Below are positions 31,107 through 35,222 of a stretch of DNA of 35,222 nt, one piece after another. The stretch's first letter is position 1. Every line of letters begins with the position of its first letter. Location of the stretch: IMG/VR virus record IMGVR_UViG_3300047321_000565, positions 1 through 35,222 of that record; one strand, given 5' to 3'. A program made the translations under genes and the position numbers. The notes under the pieces were generated by a model. It worked only from the letters and a program-made list of their open reading frames with translations. It ran no database searches and was not told the DNA's origin. The stretch comes from a virus.

Positions 31107-31903
31107 GATTGGCTCCCGTAAGCACGCGCCAACAGCGCACGCAGTGTGATGCTGCCGTCTTCGGTCGGCTGCAAAACATTTTGCGCACGGCTTTTGGCCT
31201 CATGGCGCATCGACGCTGTGGTGTGCGTGAGGTAGTGCACCTCGCCGCGTATGCGTTTGACCTGACGCTGCAAAACAAAGCTCGCGTTGTCGATCCACGG
31301 TTGCTTGATGCCTTTGACCAGATCGATGGTCAGCTGTGCGCGCTCGCCGCCAATGGCTTTGGCACTAGCCGCAAGTGCCGCCTCGGGCTTCTCGCCGGGG
31401 CCTTGCGAGCTTTTGACCTGAGCGTTGCCAATGACCGTCACGTTCGTCAGCTTGGAGAAGGCGTAAAACAATTTACGACCCTCAGCCGCCACCCGCCCCC
31501 AGCCCTGCTGATCAGCGGGCTTAATCATCTCGAGGATAAGATTCTGCGGGTGCGCCAAATCGACAACGACCACTTTGATAGAGCCGTCCTTAAACAAACC
31601 TTCAGCCTGCTTGAGCTTTTGCTCGAGCATCTGACAATACGCCGGCCAGGTTGGAATGCCGGTCATGTCGAGCACCGAGCCAGGTACAAGACCCGCGCTC
31701 ACAGCCCCCATCACACCCTCGCTGTCGCCCTGGATTAAAAGTACATCTTGGCAGATGACCCGTTCGCCGGCAGGGATTTTATCGCCCGCGAATTTAGACG
31801 CTGAGATGCTGAAGGTTGTTTTGCCTGTGCCCCCTGAGCCGACAACCAACAGGCGGCGGTTGGCATTGTTGATGGCTTGATTGGCAGACTGGAAAATGCT
31901 CAT
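31103..31903 (-). CDS. Sak4-like RecA-fold ATPase (single-strand annealing)
   Basis: A 266-residue AAA/RecA-fold ATPase. Walker A is GSGGTGKT at residues 22-29, and Walker B is VVVVD ending at Asp115. This resembles the Sak4/AAA_24 group of phage recombinases, which act with an SSB-like partner to anneal single strands. ATG 31903 is chosen because GGAG lies 6 bases before it; the upstream extension looks like noise. The inverted repeat at 31915-31942 lies just ahead. It probably works with the SSB-like and Cas4-like products nearby. Confidence 0.75.
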   Translation of the reverse strand: MSIFQSANQAINNANRRLLVVGSGGTGKTTFSISASKFAGDKIPAGERVICQDVLLIQGDSEGVMGAVSAGLVPGSVLDMTGIPTWPAYCQMLEQKLKQAEGLFKDGSIKVVVVDLAHPQNLILEMIKPADQQGWGRVAAEGRKLFYAFSKLTNVTVIGNAQVKSSQGPGEKPEAALAASAKAIGGERAQLTIDLVKGIKQPWIDNASFVLQRQVKRIRGEVHYLTHTTASMRHEAKSRAQNVLQPTEDGSITLRALLARAYGSQS

Positions 31904-31914
31904 GTAAAACTCCG

Positions 31915-31942
31915 GTACAAGGTGATGCAATCGTGTTTGTAC
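31915..31942 (-). promoter_or_regulatory. Inverted repeat ahead of the ATPase gene
   Basis: GTACAA at 31915-31920 and TTGTAC at 31937-31942 form a 6-bp dyad separated by 16 bases, just upstream of the ATPase gene. It may be a regulator binding site or a weak leader hairpin. The statistical support is low because the stem is short. Confidence 0.25.
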
Positions 31943-31975
31943 TAGGTCTGACAGGCAAATGCACGCCTTATTGCG

Positions 31976-32158
31976 TCAAAATAATGGGCCGGATATGGCG
32001 CACTTTTTGATGCCGCGCCCATTGCCGCGCATAAAGTCTGTGTCGCTTAGCTTGGCATCGCAGTAAAAGCATCGGACAAAAGCGTGATACCCGCAATCCA
32101 GCCACATATGCCATTCGATGCGCGTAAAGAACTGTTTTTTACGTTGTCGTTTGTTCAT
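31976..32158 (-). CDS. Small Cys-containing protein, possible zinc binder
   Basis: A 60-residue protein directly after the previous stop (TAGATG). Basic N-terminus (MNKRQRKKQFF), then Cys22, Cys30, Cys33 and Cys53, with the CFYC pair as the core of a possible zinc knuckle. Its HNH-adjacent position and Cys content suggest a nucleic-acid-associated accessory role. No family is recognised. Confidence 0.5.
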   Translation of the reverse strand: MNKRQRKKQFFTRIEWHMWLDCGYHAFVRCFYCDAKLSDTDFMRGNGRGIKKCAISGPLF

Positions 32159-32506
32159 CTAGTGTCGCCTATTGATGTAGACGCCATCCTTCCACATCAA
32201 ATACATATTGCAGCTCGGGTTACACGTTCGCTTGGCCTCCCATTGCTCGTCTGTGCGCCACCGTCCGCTTGTGTAGCGCCGCCCAAAGACGCCGCCGCAC
32301 CACAGGCATTGCTTATGCTCGTCGTCGGTTTCGACGGGCTCAGGTTCGGCCCACGTCTCGTAGCTTAGGATGCGCCGAATGGTTTTGGGGTGGATCTGAT
32401 ATTTGCGTGCCTCGGCCGCCACATCACACTTGTCGCCGAGCTGCCGCAGCCTATCGACGACGCGCTGTGATAGCTTGGCGCCGCTCATCGGTTTTTGTTT
32501 ACCCAT
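32159..32506 (-). CDS. Helix-turn-helix protein with C-terminal zinc ribbon
   Basis: A 115-residue protein from ATG 32506. The frame is open further upstream, but that part overlaps the endonuclease gene and looks hydrophobic and noisy. The N-terminal half contains KLSQRVVDRLRQLGDKCDVA, then ARKYQIHPKTIRRIL, a helix-turn-helix plan. The C-terminal half has CLWCGGVFG and CNPSC, a likely four-Cys zinc ribbon. It probably binds DNA. It may have been brought in together with the adjacent homing endonuclease. Confidence 0.6.
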   Translation of the reverse strand: MGKQKPMSGAKLSQRVVDRLRQLGDKCDVAAEARKYQIHPKTIRRILSYETWAEPEPVETDDEHKQCLWCGGVFGRRYTSGRWRTDEQWEAKRTCNPSCNMYLMWKDGVYINRRH

Positions 32507-32972
32507 TCGGAAAATTCTGGAACGCAGCTGGACCATATAGATGGCGAGCAGCGGCATCGTAAGCGCGAGCAGCAGCGACAGGGTCATTAAAATTGCCCAG
32601 GTAACGGCGAGACTTGGCAAACATAATAACTGCGGCATAGGTCAAACCGTTTGGTTGCGCCTGCACGCCTTTGTACCCGAAGCGATTGCGGCTTGGCTTG
32701 TTTTGGGTATTCGCCCCACGGTCTACAGCGCGCAGATTGAGCCGTTGATTATTTAGCTTATCGCCGTCGATATGGTCTACCTCGAACCCAGCCGCAGTGG
32801 GGCAAACCTCCCGGTGCATGTAGATACGTGGCCCGGTTTTATTTTGCCCGGCCAGCCATGTGGTACGGCCGGCATAGCCATGGCTAAACCCCCACCTATG
32901 CAAAGCAAGGGCCGCATAATCTTCGTCATCGACGCGAGCTATCCTGCCTTGCGTCAGCTCAATTTCTCTCAC
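32499..32972 (-). CDS. HNH homing endonuclease with C-terminal AP2 domain
   Basis: A 157-residue protein starting at GTG 32972 in a GTGA overlap with the Cas4-like gene. The HNH core is YMHREVCPTAAG, then FEVDHIDGDKLNNQRLNLR with the DHIDGDxLNNxxxNLR signature, then N-rich NTQNKPS. The C-terminal AP2-type domain holds GYKGVQAQPNGLTYAAVI and RRYLGNFNDPVAAARAYD. This is a well-known mobile phage endonuclease layout. It interrupts an otherwise tight block of recombination genes and ends inside the start region of the following gene. Confidence 0.85.
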   Translation of the reverse strand: MREIELTQGRIARVDDEDYAALALHRWGFSHGYAGRTTWLAGQNKTGPRIYMHREVCPTAAGFEVDHIDGDKLNNQRLNLRAVDRGANTQNKPSRNRFGYKGVQAQPNGLTYAAVIMFAKSRRYLGNFNDPVAAARAYDAAARHLYGPAAFQNFPNG

Positions 32973-33868
32973 GTTTGATCACACCCATCGTTTAAGTGGG
33001 GGCAGCGCATGCCTCTAAAATCCACGCAATGCGCGCGGTTCGGTATGTCCTGCAGCACATTGAGCGCCCCCTGTTTGACCATGCCCGCCATCGTTTCGGG
33101 CCGTGTCATGCTGGAGTAACACAGGATTGCGCCAAAATCATCGGGTTTGACGATGCGCTCACGCCGGCGCGCCTGTTTGTAGATGACGTCGAAGATAATG
33201 CCCATGCACGGCTCATCGGGATGCTCGAGATTGTACGCGGTTGGATACCACAGCGCCTGATTGCCCTCACGAAAGGGCGCATCTGAACCCGGTTGGCTTG
33301 CCGTTTTGTAATCGATGATATAGCGCCCCGGCACCAGCTCGCCCTTCAGACTGGGGCGGCGTCTATAAATTTCTTCGAGGTTTTCATCGTGGATATCCAC
33401 AACCATATCGAGGGCAGCCGTCACCATACGCCCATACAGACCCGTAATCAGCTCACAACTACGTGCCGAGTGCGGCAACTTGTACTCGACGCGCAGCGTC
33501 GTGCCCCAAAAGCCTTTGCGGTGCAGGCGCGCGTACCCCTTGAACAGATGGATGGCCTCGACAACGTTCGGGTTGTCGTGGGCCAGATACATGCCCTCGA
33601 GCGTGGGGTCTGCGGTCTGCCAGGCCTCATGCAGCCAGTGGTAGATGGAGCCAACAGCCAAAGCGTGCAGGCTTGGCGGAATCGGCCACCGCTCGGCCCG
33701 AGCAAGCTGCGAGCGCTCGCGTGAGAGCCTGGCTTTGCGGCCGCAGCTGGCGGCCTGGGCATAAAAGCTTGCGCCCTCGCCCGAGCCGCCGGTGTAGCAC
33801 GCAGCCCGGCACGCCTCTAAAAAAGCAGCCTTTAACGGCTCATTCTCGCTCATCACAAAAGATGCCAT
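32969..33868 (-). CDS. Cas4-like PD-(D/E)XK nuclease with Fe-S-type cysteines
   Basis: About 299 residues. The nuclease core shows Asp154 (ALDMVVDIH), Asp186-Tyr187-Lys188 (YIIDYK), and Gln204/Tyr208 (QALWY), the QxxxY motif of the RecB/Cas4 group. One Cys lies at 42 (AASCGRKA) and three at 281, 289 and 296 (HCVDFRGMRC-type ending), the one-plus-three arrangement that holds a 4Fe-4S cluster in Cas4, Dna2 and AddB. It probably resects DNA ends for recombination. ATG 33868 is preferred to TTG 33895. It follows the RuvC gene within the same block. Confidence 0.8.
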   Translation of the reverse strand: MASFVMSENEPLKAAFLEACRAACYTGGSGEGASFYAQAASCGRKARLSRERSQLARAERWPIPPSLHALAVGSIYHWLHEAWQTADPTLEGMYLAHDNPNVVEAIHLFKGYARLHRKGFWGTTLRVEYKLPHSARSCELITGLYGRMVTAALDMVVDIHDENLEEIYRRRPSLKGELVPGRYIIDYKTASQPGSDAPFREGNQALWYPTAYNLEHPDEPCMGIIFDVIYKQARRRERIVKPDDFGAILCYSSMTRPETMAGMVKQGALNVLQDIPNRAHCVDFRGMRCPHLNDGCDQT

Positions 33869-33898
33869 ATCTGCTTTGCCCCCGCTGAGGAGCAAAAA

Positions 33899-34591
33899 CT
33901 AACAGGGTTGTGCTTCGTGTACATCGCCCGATGCGTCATGCTCTGGCGCATTGGGCACAAAATCGTACAGGCGGCGTGTAAGGGCCGAATCCATGCCCAA
34001 AAGGGCGTGTCCGGTGGCGTCGGCGAGGTGTTCGCGCTGGCCGGCTGGGAAGTAGTCGAGCAGGGTTTTGCAGCCGGTGACGATATCGCCGACGGAGGCG
34101 ATGACGGCCTCTTTTTTGCCGACGTGTTTGCCGGTGACGAGCTTTTTCATCGCTTGGGGCGTAAAGCTCAAAAGCCAGGCGCCGTGGCTGCGCACCATGC
34201 CCGAGATGAGCCCATAGACGAGCGCCGTCTTCCAGCCCGAGCTATTGGGGGCGCCAAAAGGGCGGTACAGCTCCATGGCCACCACAGTCGGCTGCCAGCG
34301 CTCGAGGTAGGCCTTGAGGCTCTGGCGCATAATCTCGATGCGCCGGTCATCGTCGGTCTCGCCCGGATTGTGGGTCATGCGCTGCTTTGAGGTGCGCATC
34401 AACTCGAGCGCCAAGCAGCGGGGGTTGGGCTTTGCAATCTCGACCTCGATGACCGACACGCCGCAAAAGGCGATGCCAGGGTCGATGCCCATGACCCGCA
34501 CAAAGCCAGGCTCCGGCCCGCGCTCGGTGCGCGGCAGGCGATGCTTGTCGTGTTCGCTCAAATACTTGGGCCTGTTTGGATCTGCCTTCAT
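33899..34591 (-). CDS. ruvC-like: RuvC-like Holliday junction resolvase
   Basis: A 230-residue RNase H-fold resolvase. GIDPG with Asp37, VVAMEL with Glu107, KHVGKKEAV at about 155-163, and EHLADATGHAL with Glu187/Asp191 match the four acidic motifs and basic loop of RuvC. It cuts Holliday junctions made by recombination or branched DNA before packaging. ATG 34591 lies 3 bases after the preceding stop. The N-terminal 30 residues are a basic, Pro-rich extension not usual in bacterial RuvC. Confidence 0.82.
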   Translation of the reverse strand: MKADPNRPKYLSEHDKHRLPRTERGPEPGFVRVMGIDPGIAFCGVSVIEVEIAKPNPRCLALELMRTSKQRMTHNPGETDDDRRIEIMRQSLKAYLERWQPTVVAMELYRPFGAPNSSGWKTALVYGLISGMVRSHGAWLLSFTPQAMKKLVTGKHVGKKEAVIASVGDIVTGCKTLLDYFPAGQREHLADATGHALLGMDSALTRRLYDFVPNAPEHDASGDVHEAQPC

Positions 34592-34594
34592 GCC

Positions 34595-35155
34595 TCAGCG
34601 CCTTCCTTGCCCAGATTGCAGGCGGCTTAATAAAACTCGATTGGGCATACGGCAGTTTGGATCTGCGGCGGCGGCATCGTAGACCCGCCGCACCTCGGCG
34701 CGGGTGAATTGCGCGGCAAGCAGCTCGGCGCGTTTGGGCTCAGGCACCGCGCAGATGGCGTCTAGCTCATCGGGCGTGATGGGCACGCGCTCGAATTTGA
34801 TGGCCTCGGGGCGGCTTTTGGGGGTGAGCTGCTCGCGGGCATAGGCCTCGTCTACCGGGCGGCCATGCCGAGCAAGGCTTTTGGCGCGCATCTTCTGCAC
34901 CCAGGGGTTGGTCTCATAATCTTGAGAATCATTCTCATCGGGCTCGGTCTCGGCCGGCTGCACAGGTTCGGGGGCAGCCTCGAAGACTTGGCGAACCTTG
35001 GGCGGGTGCGCTTCGGTCGTGGGTTGTGCTTTGGCAAACAACCCCTCGAGCATCCCCACCGGGTCTATTTGCCGCAGCCTCTCGGCCGGCCTCGGCCCCT
35101 GTTCAGCAGGTTTGGGGGGCGGGGTGGGGGCCTGTTCTTTTTTAATTTCACCCAC
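34595..35155 (-). CDS. Hypothetical protein, possibly incomplete at the window edge
   Basis: A 186-residue protein from GTG 35155. The N-terminal 90 residues are Pro/Glu/Gln-rich and likely disordered. The C-terminal half (about residues 90-180) is charged and helical (YAREQLTPKSRPEAIK; KRAELLAAQFTRAEVRRV). The frame stays open to the window edge through a C-rich sequence encoding Pro runs, so the true start may lie outside. It precedes the RuvC-like gene in the same block and may be a partner. Confidence 0.5.
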   Translation of the reverse strand: MGEIKKEQAPTPPPKPAEQGPRPAERLRQIDPVGMLEGLFAKAQPTTEAHPPKVRQVFEAAPEPVQPAETEPDENDSQDYETNPWVQKMRAKSLARHGRPVDEAYAREQLTPKSRPEAIKFERVPITPDELDAICAVPEPKRAELLAAQFTRAEVRRVYDAAAADPNCRMPNRVLLSRLQSGQGRR

Positions 35156-35207
35156 CCCCCGATTAGCGACGAGGTGGGGTGCAGGTGGGGGGGGTGGGGA
35201 AGGGGGG
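35114..35207 (+). other. G-rich tract with G-quadruplex potential
   Basis: The plus strand has G-runs at 35114-35119, 35121-35124 and 35126-35130, and again at 35176-35179, 35187-35194, 35196-35199 and 35202-35207. The second set meets the G3+N1-7 quadruplex rule with loops of 7, 1 and 2 bases. It lies at the window edge, in or just upstream of the start of the leftward block. It may be an origin, a packaging or terminus signal, or an assembly artefact. Confidence 0.4.
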
Positions 35208-35222
35208 TTAGAATTGCTGCTA

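Noticed and set aside
1-35222. CRISPR array, tRNA genes, integrase or insertion sequence
   Set aside because: No regularly spaced repeat-spacer pattern, no cloverleaf I could recognise, and no integrase or transposase motif was seen in any plausible frame.
1-35222. Direct terminal repeat joining the two window ends
   Set aside because: The first and last few dozen bases share no obvious sequence, so circularity or terminal repeats cannot be claimed from the window alone.

Overview
This 35.2 kb window looks like most or all of the genome of a short-tailed (podovirus-type) double-stranded DNA phage. Nearly every base is coding, genes are joined by ATGA, GTGA or TAATG overlaps, and no cellular housekeeping gene is visible. 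The head genes (large terminase, portal, scaffold, major capsid) are followed by a connector-like protein, a nozzle-like protein and four Ala/Gln-rich ejection-type proteins. No tail tube, sheath or tape-measure gene is present. I see no integrase or repressor, so the phage is probably lytic, although genes outside the window could change that. The best host hint is a small protein with a Cys/His N-terminal motif and a sigma-70 region 4.2-like helix-turn-helix. From memory, similar proteins are common in Myxococcota and other former Deltaproteobacteria. The host assignment is therefore an inference.

Layout. (1) 21-7571, plus strand: about 25 mostly very small early or accessory genes. They include Cys-rich putative zinc proteins, small coiled-coil proteins, several membrane peptides (two of only 25 and 30 aa) and a GNAT-like protein. 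A mostly empty stretch lies at 852-1234, a repeat-rich spacer at 1601-1868 and a repeat-bearing spacer at 3478-3633. (2) 7568-15091, plus strand: large terminase, an overlapping small gene, portal, scaffold, major capsid, a small virion-like protein and a head-tail adaptor. (3) 15092-28090, plus strand: fibre-like protein, very large nozzle-like protein, four internal/ejection proteins and six small probable virion or accessory proteins. (4) 28092-29085, plus strand: a free-standing HNH endonuclease whose 3' end overlaps a lytic transglycosylase gene. (5) A strong hairpin at 29133-29164 lies where the two transcription directions meet. (6) 35155-29166, minus strand: a recombination/replication block read leftward. 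It holds a RuvC-like resolvase, a Cas4-like Fe-S PD-(D/E)XK nuclease, an HNH-AP2 homing endonuclease, two small Cys-rich proteins, a Sak4-like RecA-fold ATPase, two tiny proteins, an SSB-like protein ending in the canonical DNIPF-type tail, the sigma-region-4-like regulator and a membrane protein.

How it works together. The leftward block has the parts of a phage single-strand annealing/recombination system: end-resection nuclease, RecA-like ATPase, ssDNA-binding protein and junction resolvase. No DNA polymerase, primase or helicase gene is visible, so replication probably relies on host enzymes or on genes outside the window. The rightward block packages DNA, builds the capsid and short tail, ejects DNA through the cell envelope and degrades peptidoglycan. 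The most interesting points are the recombination block with its SSB-type tail, the sigma-like regulator with no ordinary start codon at its true 5' end, the out-of-frame gene overlapping the terminase, two homing endonucleases placed at gene junctions, and chains of minute membrane peptides.
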